Shown here: in pieces, positions 1 through 7,854 of the stretch
Position numbering within the stretch: position 1 is the first letter of the stretch
Layout of the letters: the number at the start of each line of letters is the position of its first letter
Source of the DNA: an uncultured Anaerotignum sp.
GTDB lineage: Bacteria > Bacillota > Clostridia > Lachnospirales > Anaerotignaceae
Length of the DNA: 39,026 nt
Direction of reading: 5' to 3'
NCBI GenBank assembly: GCA_910578425.1
Contig: CAJTQX010000017.1
Span: 1-39,026, forward strand
Position numbers and translations under genes: made by a program
The notes under the pieces: generated by a model
What the model was told of the DNA's origin: nothing
The model's input: only the letters and a program-made list of their open reading frames with translations
The model's database searches: none

Positions 1-304
1 CATCGGCACACCCTCCGCCAGCAGCATACTCGCGCAGCTGTGGCGTGAAGATGGCAATCGCTTTTTTTAATATCAGATTTTCCTCCTCGAGCCGGGCATT
101 GCGTTTCTGAAGCTCCTTAACCTGTCTGGCGGTAAGGACTTCCCCTTCATCAAGCTGGACAGTAGAATACTGTCTGATCCATTTGGAGAGGGCGGATTTT
201 GATACACCGTATTCTTTGCAGAGCTGGGATTGGGTTTTTCCATTCTGGCAGAGGGAGACGAGGGACTTTTTAAAGTCTTCATCATATTTGTTTTGTGTTG
301 CCAT
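1..304 (-). CDS. IS3-family transposase OrfA, partial at window edge
   Basis: Reads leftward from an ATG at 304 with an AGGAGG site just upstream (about 311-316) and runs off the window without a stop. The protein begins MATQNKYDEDFKKSL and has a helix-turn-helix (about residues 15-45, GVSKSALSKWIRQYS) followed by a leucine-zipper-like stretch (about 58-80, VKELQKRNARLEEENLILKK). This is the usual OrfA layout, in which the HTH binds the IS ends and the zipper mediates multimerization. After LKKAIAIF the coding sequence passes a run of seven A followed by G (minus strand, 68-62 then 61). In this family that type of site supports a -1 frameshift that makes the OrfAB transposase. The OrfB part is outside the window, so activity cannot be judged. 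Confidence 0.8.
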   Translation of the reverse strand, partial: MATQNKYDEDFKKSLVSLCQNGKTQSQLCKEYGVSKSALSKWIRQYSTVQLDEGEVLTARQVKELQKRNARLEEENLILKKAIAIFTPQLREYAAGGGCAD

Positions 305-374
305 GTGGATACCTCCTTTTGGTGTTTACTTTATTGTAATGGATGGTGCATTTGTGTGTCCACTTTTTTAGTAT
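1..374 (-). mobile_element. IS3-family insertion sequence, upstream end
   Basis: Upstream of OrfA the minus strand reads TACTAAAAAAGTGGACAC (complement of about 356-373), which resembles the terminal inverted repeats common in the IS3 family. The element therefore seems to end near 372-374, and the sequence immediately right of it is a mobilization-gene remnant. The exact base and any target duplication cannot be fixed because the other end is not in the window. Confidence 0.65.
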
Positions 375-375
375 A

Positions 376-1194
376 GCTCCAATCAATGGTATGCTTATGA
401 AAAGGAACAGCTTTCCGTACTCATGTTGAATCATGGAATCGAATGGGAGAAAAAGGGAACACACGAAAAGCATTTGTCTGTATTGGACTTTAAAAAACAG
501 AAACGGTCAAAGGAAGTTGAAGAACTGGAAAAGAAAAAAACGAAATTGTAATCAGAGAATCAATTCTATGAGGAAATCAATGGAAATTTGAATGGACAGT
601 TGAGTGAATTAGATGATGAAATCTGTTCCATACAAAACGGCATGGAGAAATCAAAAAGGGAAGCCGAAAACGCAAGGAGACAGGCGGACAAATACCAGAA
701 GCGTATGCAGGAACTCGCCCCAATGGTAAAGGATATGGAACACATGGCGGTGAAATTTTCGGACAATCCAGAACAGGTGCTTCCAGAAGCAGGGGGAATA
801 GAAAGCGGAAAGTCATACTAGGAGAAGAAATCAAAACCGCTGATGGAGAAAATTGTGAAAGTGCTGTGCTCTGTTTATGCTTCGTATCTGGACGTTTCCA
901 GAAAGTTTGATAAACTGCAACTGTCCTATAATCGGACTGTGGAGAAAGCAGACAATCTCTCTAATCGTTTCCATGAAATTAATACGGAGAATCAAGAACT
1001 GAAAGAGATTGTTCGGGATTATGAATGTGTAAAGGCAGTTCTTGGAAAAGAGAAAGTGTCTTGTATTGTTCAGATGAGAAGTAAAGGGAACAGTTGTTGA
1101 AGGAGCAAAAATGGGCAGAAAGAAGGAAACAGAATCGAGAAGCCCGGTGATAGCTGGAGGGTTGCTTAATGCCCTTTCAGCTGTCATGAAATAA
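376..1194 (+). pseudogene. MobV/Pre-type mobilization protein, C-terminal remnant
   Basis: One reading frame from about 384 to 1100 gives a coherent protein interrupted by TAA at 549-551 and TAG at 819-821. It includes the segment WEKKGTHEKHLSVLDFKKQK, then long charged helices (about 588-815 and 843-1090). This pattern is typical of the C-terminal half of MobV (Pre/Mob) relaxases of Clostridia, which nick the transfer origin of mobilizable plasmids and elements. The catalytic N-terminal half is missing because the IS3-family end abuts the fragment at about 374. Near 1090 the reading seems to shift frame, after which KEQKWAERRKQNREAR would complete a family-like tail. Two in-frame stops, loss of the catalytic half and the likely shift make this a dead gene. 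A 27-codon ATG reading frame at 1111-1194 overlaps the tail and is probably not a gene. Confidence 0.7.
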
Positions 1195-1200
1195 ATTTTG

Positions 1201-1250
1201 CCAGTCAGTCAAGGGCATAGTAGTTGCTTGGGTTATCCTTAGCTGACTGG
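1201..1250. repeat. Imperfect inverted repeat
   Basis: CCAGTCAG (1201-1208) is complementary to CTGACTGG (1243-1250), and AAGG (1211-1214) to CCTT (1237-1240), giving a long stem with a loop of about 22 bases. It lies between the mob remnant and the restriction cassette. It could terminate the mob transcript, mark a cassette border or be a nick-site-like structure. There is no T-run after it, so a classical terminator is unlikely. Confidence 0.5.
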
Positions 1251-1290
1251 TGCGGATTTGCAAAAAGAACATATATTCGATAATTTTCAC

Positions 1291-1319
1291 TTGTTTTTTT
1301 TGTGTATTAAGAGTATAAT
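1291..1319 (+). promoter_or_regulatory. Sigma-70-type promoter for the restriction cassette
   Basis: TTGTTT (1291-1296), a 17-base spacer and TATAAT (1314-1319). The -10 is perfect and lies in AT-rich DNA about 45 bases ahead of the methyltransferase start. It would drive the methyltransferase, endonuclease and vsr genes, which have gaps of 0 and 1 base between them. Confidence 0.75.
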
Positions 1320-1321
1320 AA

Positions 1322-1349
1322 GGGAAAAATCAGGTACAGATTATTTCCC
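1322..1349. promoter_or_regulatory. Candidate operator, inverted repeat at the transcript start
   Basis: GGGAAAAATC (1322-1331), a 7-base spacer and GATTATTTCCC (1339-1349) form an inverted repeat with one bulged base. It lies directly after the -10 box and just before the ribosome binding site. A protein bound here, or the RNA hairpin, could limit expression. The N-terminal ribbon-helix-helix-like segment of the methyltransferase is the obvious candidate ligand, which is inference. Confidence 0.55.
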
Positions 1350-1362
1350 AGGAGTGATATGA

Positions 1363-2511
1363 ATGAAACAGGTACATATACGAGTTGACGATGATTTATA
1401 CAATGAATTGAGTTACTATTCCATAATGATGGAGCAGACAATACAGGACTGTGTGAGAGAAGCTGTTGCGTGTTACGTTACGGATATACGAAAGAAGCAG
1501 CGTGAAATCAATGACAGACAATTTACATTTATTGATCTGTTTGCCGGAATAGGAGGAATGAGGATTGCTTTTGAAAAGTCAGGGGGACATTGTGTTTATT
1601 CAAGTGAATGGAATAAATACAGCCAACAGACATATTTTGCCAATTTTGGAGAACAGCCTGAAGGGGATATTACACAGGTATCAGCTTCGTCCATACCAGA
1701 TCATGATATCCTGGTAGCCGGTTTTCCCTGTCAGCCATTTTCCATTGCGGGTGTTTCCAAAAAGAACAGCCTTGGACGGGCAACAGGTTTTGAAGATAAA
1801 ACACAGGGAACGCTTTTTTTTGATGTTTGTAGGATATTGAAAGAGAAAAGACCAAAAGCATTTATGCTGGAGAATGTAAAAAATCTGTGTAGCCATGACA
1901 GAGGAAGGACTTTTAAGGTAATCCTGGAATCTTTAGAGGAATTGAATTACGAAGTATTTTATTCTGTTTTGGATGGACAACAGTTTGTGCCACAGCACAG
2001 AGAGCGTATCCTGATAGTAGGCTTTGACCGTAACAAATATGGGAAAAATGTGAAATTTGATTTTAATTTGACACCAAAATTTCCAAAACCTGTTATGCGT
2101 GATATTTTAGATGAAAATGTAGATGAAAAATATACATTATCAGATAAGCTTTGGACATATCTCCAGAATTATGCGGCAAAACATAAAGCGGCAGGAAATG
2201 GATTCGGATATGGTATTGCGCCATTAGATGGTGTATCAAGAACAATCAGTGCAAGATATTACAAAGACGGCTCAGAAATACTGATTGAGCAGGAGGGAAA
2301 AAATCCCAGGAGATTAACACCTCGTGAATGTGCCAGATTACAGGGATTTCCGGATGATTTCAAAATTCCGGTATCTGATACACAGGCATATAAACAGTTC
2401 GGGAATTCGGTTGTAGTACCATTGATGGAGAATGTAGCTGGACTGATAGTAAAGAAGGTTGAAGAAATGGATTTGGCAGAGGGAAAAGAGTTACAGAGGA
2501 TGGTGATTTAG
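1363..2511 (+). CDS. DNA (cytosine-5)-methyltransferase with N-terminal RHH-like domain
   Basis: A 382-residue protein with all main C5-methyltransferase motifs: I (FIDLFAGIGG, about 56-65, binds S-adenosylmethionine), IV (FPCQPF, 121-126, catalytic Cys123), VI (ENV, 170-172), VIII (QHRER, 211-215), IX (RRLTPRECARLQGFP, 316-330) and X (QFGNSVVVP, 345-353). The target-recognition region between VIII and IX is short, about 95 residues. Residues 1-45 (MKQVHIRVDDDLYNEL...) look like a ribbon-helix-helix DNA-binding domain, an extension the minimal enzyme does not need. M.EcoRII and M.SsoII are known to repress their own genes through DNA binding, so autoregulation is plausible. The start has GGAG at 1351-1354. 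The gene ends directly at the ATG of the EcoRII-like endonuclease, and its base composition is more AT-rich than the chromosome part of the window. Its job is to protect host DNA from that endonuclease, probably at CCNGG/CCWGG-type sites. Confidence 0.93.
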   Translation: MKQVHIRVDDDLYNELSYYSIMMEQTIQDCVREAVACYVTDIRKKQREINDRQFTFIDLFAGIGGMRIAFEKSGGHCVYSSEWNKYSQQTYFANFGEQPEGDITQVSASSIPDHDILVAGFPCQPFSIAGVSKKNSLGRATGFEDKTQGTLFFDVCRILKEKRPKAFMLENVKNLCSHDRGRTFKVILESLEELNYEVFYSVLDGQQFVPQHRERILIVGFDRNKYGKNVKFDFNLTPKFPKPVMRDILDENVDEKYTLSDKLWTYLQNYAAKHKAAGNGFGYGIAPLDGVSRTISARYYKDGSEILIEQEGKNPRRLTPRECARLQGFPDDFKIPVSDTQAYKQFGNSVVVPLMENVAGLIVKKVEEMDLAEGKELQRMVI

Positions 2512-3687
2512 ATGACTACAGGACATACGGGACAGGCAATAAAATCTGTTCTTAACAGTGAAAAGGGATTTTGTAAGTTTCTCTCTGCAAATGATACAGG
2601 AGCCACAGGCGGTCATCAGTCCGGAATTCTGATTTCAAAATCGGCTGTGGAGATGATGTTCAGCAGACAGGAACTTGAACAGGCAGGTATTCCAAAAAGG
2701 ACAGTAAAAATCAGATGGCAGGATGATTTTGAAACGGAAAGCTGTTTTACATATTACGAAAGTAAAAATGAATTGAGAATTACACGATTTGGCAGAGGTT
2801 TTCCATTTTTGAAACCAGAACAGACAGGAGCACTGTTCGTTTTTACGAAGCAGACACATACTGATTATAGTGGATATTTTCTGGGAACGGATGATGAAAT
2901 AGAAGAATTTCTTGATACATTTGGTGTCAGCCCAACAGAAACAAACAGCCTTATTGATGCGCAAAGAGTATCGGCAGAAACTCAGGAGAAACTGTCTATA
3001 CAGGAATTTATCAATGGTCTTGATGTGGACTTCCCTGCGTCAGATGTGATGTCGGCAGCAGCCAGGACGATAGAAGAAAAGGTATATGACCATGTGGAAT
3101 ATATATGTTTAAATCCAGATAAGAAAATTATCAGTTGGACGAATATGGAGTATACACTTTTCAGGGCATTGGAATATGCAAGATACGGTGAAATTATTAC
3201 AAAGGGATTTCAGTCAGTGGATGAATTTGTCCGTGTTGCCAATGTTGTGTTAAATCGCAGAAAAAGTCGTGCGGGAAAAAGCCTTGAACATCATTTGTCA
3301 GCAATATTTGACGGGAATTGTATTGAGTATTCGTCACAGGCAGTTACGGAAGGGAATAAAAAGCCGGATTTCCTTTTCCCTTCACAGGAAGCATACCATG
3401 ATTATGGATTTTCCGTTGATTACATTGTTTCACTGGCTGCTAAAACTACCTGTAAAGACAGATGGAGGCAGGTGCTGAATGAAGCAGACCGTTTGAGGGA
3501 TAAACCGAAATATCTTTGTACACTGCAACAGGGAATATCCGGAGCACAAATGGATGAGATGCAGGCGGAAAATGTTATATTGGTTGTACCGAAGCCTTAT
3601 ATAGCAACATATCCCATAGACCGAAGGGACAGGATATGGACATTAGCCCGGTTTGTGCAATATGTAAAAATGATTGAGGGCAAATAA
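2512..3687 (+). CDS. EcoRII-like type II restriction endonuclease
   Basis: A 391-residue protein. The C-terminal half matches the EcoRII catalytic domain: SRAGKSLEHHLSAIF (about 252-266), then the PD-(D/E)xK core with PDF (285-287) and AAKTTCKDRWRQ (309-320), where Lys311 is the likely catalytic lysine, followed by LVVPKPYIATYP (358-368). The N-terminal half (about 1-150) has the length and features of the EcoRII effector-binding domain, which in EcoRII binds a second site and releases autoinhibition. EcoRII cuts before CCWGG; the exact site here cannot be read from sequence. The ATG follows the methyltransferase TAG with no gap, so the two are translationally linked. The Vsr start lies 2 bases after its stop. 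Confidence 0.9.
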   Translation: MTTGHTGQAIKSVLNSEKGFCKFLSANDTGATGGHQSGILISKSAVEMMFSRQELEQAGIPKRTVKIRWQDDFETESCFTYYESKNELRITRFGRGFPFLKPEQTGALFVFTKQTHTDYSGYFLGTDDEIEEFLDTFGVSPTETNSLIDAQRVSAETQEKLSIQEFINGLDVDFPASDVMSAAARTIEEKVYDHVEYICLNPDKKIISWTNMEYTLFRALEYARYGEIITKGFQSVDEFVRVANVVLNRRKSRAGKSLEHHLSAIFDGNCIEYSSQAVTEGNKKPDFLFPSQEAYHDYGFSVDYIVSLAAKTTCKDRWRQVLNEADRLRDKPKYLCTLQQGISGAQMDEMQAENVILVVPKPYIATYPIDRRDRIWTLARFVQYVKMIEGK

Positions 3688-3688
3688 G

Positions 3689-4138
3689 ATGGATATAAAA
3701 AGTCCGGAAGAACGAAGTAAAAATATGGCGGCAATTCGTTCAAAGAATACAAAGCCGGAGATATATTTCAGAAAACTGTTGTTTGCGCAGGGATACAGAT
3801 ACAGTCTTAATTCAGGGAAAATACCAGGACACCCGGATATTTATCTTCGGAAATATAATACTGCGATTTTTATTCATGGGTGTTTCTGGCACAGGCATTC
3901 CGGATGCAAGTATGCTTATATGCCAAAATCAAAGGTTGAATTCTGGCGGAAGAAATTTGAAGCGAATGTCAGGCGAGATTCAGTTGTCAGGATGGAACTA
4001 CAGGATAAAGATATTAAGTGTCTGATTGTGTGGGAGTGTACGGTTAAGAAAATGAAAAGGAATCAAGTCGATTGTGAAAAATATCTGAATATAGTAGAAA
4101 GATTTTTTGAAACAAAAGAGTTATTTCTGGAAATATAA
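3689..4138 (+). CDS. vsr: Very short patch repair endonuclease Vsr
   Basis: Vsr nicks beside the T of T:G mismatches that arise when 5-methylcytosine is deaminated, protecting sites methylated by the partner enzyme. The 149-residue protein starts MDIKSPEERSKNMAAIRSKN and carries the conserved core PGHPDIYL (Asp50) and HGCFWHRH (63-70), then PKSKVEFWRKKFEANVRRD (79-97). Length is normal for the family. I chose ATG 3689 rather than the in-frame TTG at 3674, because GAGGG at 3676-3680 is 8 bases upstream of the ATG and the family normally starts here. It is the third gene of the cassette, a common arrangement with C5-methyltransferases. All recognised catalytic residues appear present. Confidence 0.93.
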   Translation: MDIKSPEERSKNMAAIRSKNTKPEIYFRKLLFAQGYRYSLNSGKIPGHPDIYLRKYNTAIFIHGCFWHRHSGCKYAYMPKSKVEFWRKKFEANVRRDSVVRMELQDKDIKCLIVWECTVKKMKRNQVDCEKYLNIVERFFETKELFLEI

Positions 4139-4174
4139 AAATATTTAAATATTAGGAAGTGAAGGAGTAAAGAT

Positions 4175-4225
4175 ATGTCAGTAAGCGATTATTTTTGGGC
4201 CTGTGAGAAAAAATCTGTAAATTGA
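4175..4225 (+). pseudogene. Gene start truncated by the IS256-family element
   Basis: After vsr there is a good ribosome binding site (GAAGGAG at about 4161-4167) and an ATG at 4175. The reading is MSVSDYF up to the IS boundary at 4198, then continues into IS sequence and stops at 4223-4225. A fourth gene of the restriction cassette or the next gene of the island was therefore probably cut here. Only about seven native codons remain, so its family cannot be recognised. Nothing in the sequence right of the IS continues it. Confidence 0.45.
4198..4222 (+). repeat. IS256-family terminal inverted repeat, left
   Basis: Begins GGCCTGTGAGAA and ends TCTGTAAAT. It pairs imperfectly with the right end at 5636-5661; identity is concentrated in the outer GGCC and the inner TCTGTAAAT. 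Confidence 0.7.
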
Positions 4226-4356
4226 GATCTTCCATGATACTATCGGGCGAGAGGCTTGAGAATCAGCTTTTCGCCTTTGTCTTATATATCGGCTGTAAAT
4301 AGGAATGTCAGGAGCGAATGGTTTCGGCCACCCGTTTTTGACTTTCCGGTTTATTG

Positions 4357-5631
4357 TTACAGTCTGCCTTCGTACATAATACTCAGTTCCCCATAGACCT
4401 GAGCCCAGTTCCGAATCGTAGAAGTCCATTTTTTGGTGGCCTCAAAGGTTGCCAGATACAGAGCCTTCAGCAGAGCGGTATCGCCTGGAAATACGCTTCT
4501 CTGGCGGTTCAGCTTCCGATAGGTGGAATTCAGCGATTCTATGGCGTTTGTCGTGTAAATTACCTTTCTGACTGCTGCGGAAAACTTGAAAATCGGAGAA
4601 ATGGCATCCCGGTTATCCCTCCAGCGTCTCATGGAGTTCGGATATTGGGGCGTCCATTTTTCGGTTACCTTTTCCAGCGCATCCAGTGCTTTTTTCTCAT
4701 CTGCCGCCTGACAGATCGTCTTCAAATCTGCCGCAAAGGCTTTCCTGTCTTTTTCCGGGACGTATTTCAGGGTATTCCTGACCTGATGGACGATGCAGTG
4801 CTGATATTCTGTTTTGGGGAATGCAGTCGCGATCGCTTCTTCTATACCGGTAAGCCCATCCGCGCAGATCACCGGAACATCCTTCACCCCGCGATTTTTC
4901 AGTTCGTTCAGCACAGACAGCCAGTGTTTCGCGCTTTCGTTTTCGCCGATGCTGATTGTCAGTACCTCTTTCCGGCCTTCCACATTGACGCCGAAAATGA
5001 CATAAGCTGCCAGTCTCCGGATCATGCCGTTGTCACGGACAGAATAGTGGATGGCGTCGATGAAAAGGATAGGGTATACCTCATTCAGCGGACGGTTCTG
5101 CCAGTCTTCGATCTGTGGCAGGATTTTGTCCGTAACATCAGAAATAAAGCTCTCTGATGTTTCAAATCCGTAAATATCTTCGATGGTTTCGGAGATTTAA
5201 CGTGTGGTCATTCCCTTCGCGTACATGGAGATGATTTTCTGGTCAATATCCTTCTGACGTTTTTTGACTACCTGCGGTGCAAAGCTGGATTTGCGATCCT
5301 GCGGCACCTCGATTTCCATAGAGCCGTAACGGCTGTTGACCCGCTTGCGCTTATATCCATTGCGGTAATCATCGCTGTCAGAGCACTCGGATTTTTCATA
5401 TCCGAGATGGTCATCCATTTCGGCCTCCATCATTTCTTTGATGGTTTCGCCAGGAAGATCTTTCAGCGCATCCTGAATATCTTCAGCAGACTGGATGTCA
5501 TATTCCTCCAGAAGCTGGTGAATGATATTTCGTTTTCCTTCCGTCATTTGCACTCTGTGTACCGGTTTCTTTTCTTTTGCCATAATGAAAGGCCTCCTTG
5601 TGATTTTTATTTTATCATAGAAGACCTTCAA
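4357..5631 (-). pseudogene. IS256/Mutator transposase with internal ochre codon
   Basis: Reads from ATG 5631 (GGAGG upstream) to the stop at 4357 as one frame of 424 codons, interrupted by TAA at 5199-5197. The first part begins MAKEKKPVHRVQMTEGKRN. The text around the stop is GMTTR-stop-ISETIEDIYG, where IS256-family proteins have Gln, so a C-to-T change of CAA is likely. The rest is intact: catalytic-domain segments FIDAIHY, VICADGLTGIEEAIA and the C-terminal TTNAIESLNS. Full length would be normal for the family. As written it makes a 144-residue product lacking the catalytic DDE core, so this copy should be inactive unless the stop is read through or the site is a sequencing error. Confidence 0.88.
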
Positions 5632-5635
5632 CAGT

Positions 5636-5661
5636 ATTTACAGAGAAAATTCTATATGGCC
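5636..5661 (-). repeat. IS256-family terminal inverted repeat, right
   Basis: Reading leftward: GGCCATATAGAA, then TTTTC, then TCTGTAAAT. It mirrors the left end at 4198-4222 and defines the outer border of the element. Confidence 0.7.
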
Positions 5662-5666
5662 TCTTA

Positions 5667-5751
5667 GTAGTGTCGTCATGAGTCATGTATACGTATTTCC
5701 GAGCATAATTTTGCCGGAAAGGCGTGTACAGACACTTGTGACGACACTGCC
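5667..5751 (+). repeat. MITE-like repeat, copy A
   Basis: An 85-bp element starting GTAGTGTCGTCATGAGTCAT and ending TTGTGACGACACTGCC. The ends are imperfect inverted repeats with an exact core AGTGTCGTCA/TGACGACACT; further inside, ACG and CGTGT also pair. Near-identical copies occur at 16371-16456 (inverted) and 19133-19215. It has no coding capacity and sits between the IS256-family element and the 3' end of the exporter operon, 11 bases from that operon's last stop codon. Confidence 0.8.
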
Positions 5752-5762
5752 TGGGTTCGCTG

Positions 5763-6965
5763 TCATACCACAGCCCTGCTTTTCTGCCCCAAGTAAGCCC
5801 CAAAAGCGGCAGTGGCGGCAATTGCAGCCAAAACAAAAACCGCCATAACCGGATAGCTGACATACGTTCCGAACACATTGAACCCCTTATATCCGCCGAA
5901 TACCTCCTTCATCAGCGTGACATTTGCCAGCCCGAAGTCCACCAGCATCCCAAGCCGCTGGGTCATGGTATCGCCCATAGCTGCCAAGCCCACGTTCACA
6001 AACAGGATCGCCAAACTGACCCCTGCTGTCCCCATCTGGCTTTTCATGCGGGAGGAAATAAAACAGATAATCAAACTGTAGACCATGCCGGTAAAAATGA
6101 GCCATGCGGCCCCAGACGCGGCTAACTGCCAGACCTTCCACGGGAACATAGAGCGGGCATAGGTGGGAATGGACTGGATGGCGGCGTCCCAGCCGTGGAA
6201 ACTCCCATGCGGCAGAAAACCGAACAGAAACGTGGCGGCCAGATACAGCGCGACCACAACTGTGGAGGCGGCGAGTACGCTCAGCAATTTTGCTGTGACA
6301 ATCTTCCGTCTGCCGTTTCGGGAACTTAAAATCAGGTTATCCATACCGCTGGAGCGTTCCACAGAGAACACAGGGGCTATGACAAAGGTCAGCGGCACAA
6401 ACAGAAGGAACTGCATCATGTGCTCCCCCCAGTTGTTGAACAGGTTTTCCCAAAGCAGGGCGTTGGCAAACTCCGGCTCCCCCAGATCTTTCAGCCGTTT
6501 CATGGAGGCGGACAGCTCCCGATAATCAAAGGAATCCTGCTTCCCCTGGCTTTCCAATTCCGCAATCTTCCCTTGCAGAAGGGCGATCCCATAAGGTTCC
6601 TCGGCACTCTCCGACGGCGTGCCGTTCCAATATTCCGCTACCCGTTCAGCATAGGCGTGGTAGTTCACCGCCAGAATGATTTCCGGCTGGTCTTTGACGC
6701 TCCGGGAAATCATCCGGGCGTCTGTGCCGTACCGGGCACTGACCTCCTGATAGATTTTTTCCGCTTCCGCAGCTTTTTCGCTGTCAAACGGACCTTCCCA
6801 GTCGGCGGCTAATTCCTCGTAAGCGCGGTAGCTGTCATTGCCGCCAATCAGGAACATGGTGGAAGTCAGACCAACCACGCTGTAAAGGGCAAACAGGCAC
6901 AGCAGCAAAATCAGGGTTTTCTTGTTAAGCAGCAGCTTTCGCAGTTCAAATCGAAACAATGACAT
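5763..6965 (-). CDS. ABC-2 type transporter permease, last gene of MarR operon
   Basis: A 400-residue membrane protein starting MSLFRFELRKLLLNKK. I chose the ATG at 6965 because GGGAGG lies just upstream; a longer in-frame reading from 7112 would run back through the ATPase gene. The layout is one transmembrane helix (about 18-38), a large outside loop of about 150 residues rich in charged helices, then five or so helices beginning with MQFLLFVPLTFVIAPVFSVE. The cytosolic stretch ERSSGMDNLILSSRNGR is characteristic of this ABC-2 permease group. It begins 4 bases after the stop of the ATPase at 6970-7851, its likely partner. The substrate is unknown; membrane-active peptides or antibiotics are common for such pairs. 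Confidence 0.85.
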   Translation of the reverse strand: MSLFRFELRKLLLNKKTLILLLCLFALYSVVGLTSTMFLIGGNDSYRAYEELAADWEGPFDSEKAAEAEKIYQEVSARYGTDARMISRSVKDQPEIILAVNYHAYAERVAEYWNGTPSESAEEPYGIALLQGKIAELESQGKQDSFDYRELSASMKRLKDLGEPEFANALLWENLFNNWGEHMMQFLLFVPLTFVIAPVFSVERSSGMDNLILSSRNGRRKIVTAKLLSVLAASTVVVALYLAATFLFGFLPHGSFHGWDAAIQSIPTYARSMFPWKVWQLAASGAAWLIFTGMVYSLIICFISSRMKSQMGTAGVSLAILFVNVGLAAMGDTMTQRLGMLVDFGLANVTLMKEVFGGYKGFNVFGTYVSYPVMAVFVLAAIAATAAFGAYLGQKSRAVV

Positions 6966-6969
6966 CACG

Positions 6970-7851
6970 TTACCTCCCGGCCTTTCCAGGCAAATAGTTG
7001 AAAAGATACAGATAGGCGTCCTCCAGCGTCGGTATGGCCTGTACCGCGCCGGGGACAGGCTTTGTGTCCGCAATAATACGGACTTCCATGCAGTCGTTTT
7101 TTGCCCTGACATTGCTGAGGACAGCCTGATTTTGATACTCTACAAGCTGTTCGGCGGGCATCTCCGCCAGCCAGACCCTGCCCTCCATTATCTGAACATA
7201 TTCTCCGCCTGTGTGGATGTGCTGGATACTGCCGTTCTCCATCATCATGATCTGTGCGGCAATATGCTCCACATCGGATACAATATGAGTGGACAGCAGC
7301 ACCAGACGCTCCTTCGCATAGGCAGAGATGATGTTGCGGAACTTAATGCGCTCATAGGGATCCAGTCCGGATGTGGGTTCGTCCAGAATCAAAATCTCCG
7401 GGTCGTCCAGGAGGGCCTGTGCAATGCCCAGCCTGCGCTGCATCCCGCCGGAATAGGCGGCGCATTTCCGTTTCAGATCGTCCCACAGGCCGACACTGCG
7501 GGCCAGTTCCTCGATCCGCTTTTTCGCGCAGGCTTTTTCCATCCCTTTCAGTGCTGCCGAATATTCCAGATAATCCCTGCCGGTAAAGTTGCCGTAAAAG
7601 CTGACGTCCTGGGGCAGATAGCCGATTTTCGCCCGGTATTCATCCCCTACGGAATGAATGTCCTTTCCGTCATACAGGACACACCCATTTGTGGGGCGCA
7701 GCACATCGGCCAGTATTCGGATCAGGGTGGTTTTGCCCGCGCCGTTGGGTCCCAGCAGGCCGTAGACCCCCGCACTCATGGTGAGGGAAATTCCCTTCAG
7801 GACTTGTTTGTTCTTGTAGTTTTTTGTAACAGCTTCCAGTTGCAATTCCAT
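6970..7851 (-). CDS. ABC transporter ATP-binding protein
   Basis: A 293-residue ATPase with Walker A GPNGAGKT (34-41), signature YSGGM (133-137), Walker B ILILDEPTSGLD (153-164) and a switch His in LLSTHIVSD. The N-terminal nucleotide-binding domain takes about 215 residues. The remaining ~75 residues, ending LEDAYLYLFNY, form the short C-terminal extension usual in ABC-2 exporters. It should power the permease encoded immediately after it (4-base gap) and follows the DrrB-like permease by 3 bases, so all four transporter genes form one leftward unit. Which permease it serves is inferred from order only. Confidence 0.9.
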   Translation of the reverse strand: MELQLEAVTKNYKNKQVLKGISLTMSAGVYGLLGPNGAGKTTLIRILADVLRPTNGCVLYDGKDIHSVGDEYRAKIGYLPQDVSFYGNFTGRDYLEYSAALKGMEKACAKKRIEELARSVGLWDDLKRKCAAYSGGMQRRLGIAQALLDDPEILILDEPTSGLDPYERIKFRNIISAYAKERLVLLSTHIVSDVEHIAAQIMMMENGSIQHIHTGGEYVQIMEGRVWLAEMPAEQLVEYQNQAVLSNVRAKNDCMEVRIIADTKPVPGAVQAIPTLEDAYLYLFNYLPGKAGR

Positions 7852-7854
7852 AAG

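Larger units (their letters stand above)
4198..5661 (-). mobile_element. IS256-family insertion sequence
   Basis: About 1.46 kb with related ends: GGCCTGTGAGAA...TCTGTAAAT at 4198-4222 and, as its inverted counterpart, GGCC...TCTGTAAAT reading leftward from 5661 to 5636. It contains a single leftward transposase gene of the Mutator/IS256 type. The 9 bases outside each end (TTATTTTTG and TCTTAGTAG) do not match, so there is no visible target duplication. A later rearrangement or recombination between copies may have changed one flank. Its right end stops 5 bases before a MITE-like repeat. Confidence 0.85.

Noticed and set aside
1111..1194. 27-codon small gene MGRKKETESRSPVIAGGLLN...
   Set aside because: It overlaps, in another frame, the expected tail of the mobilization gene remnant; the AGGAG before it is then chance.
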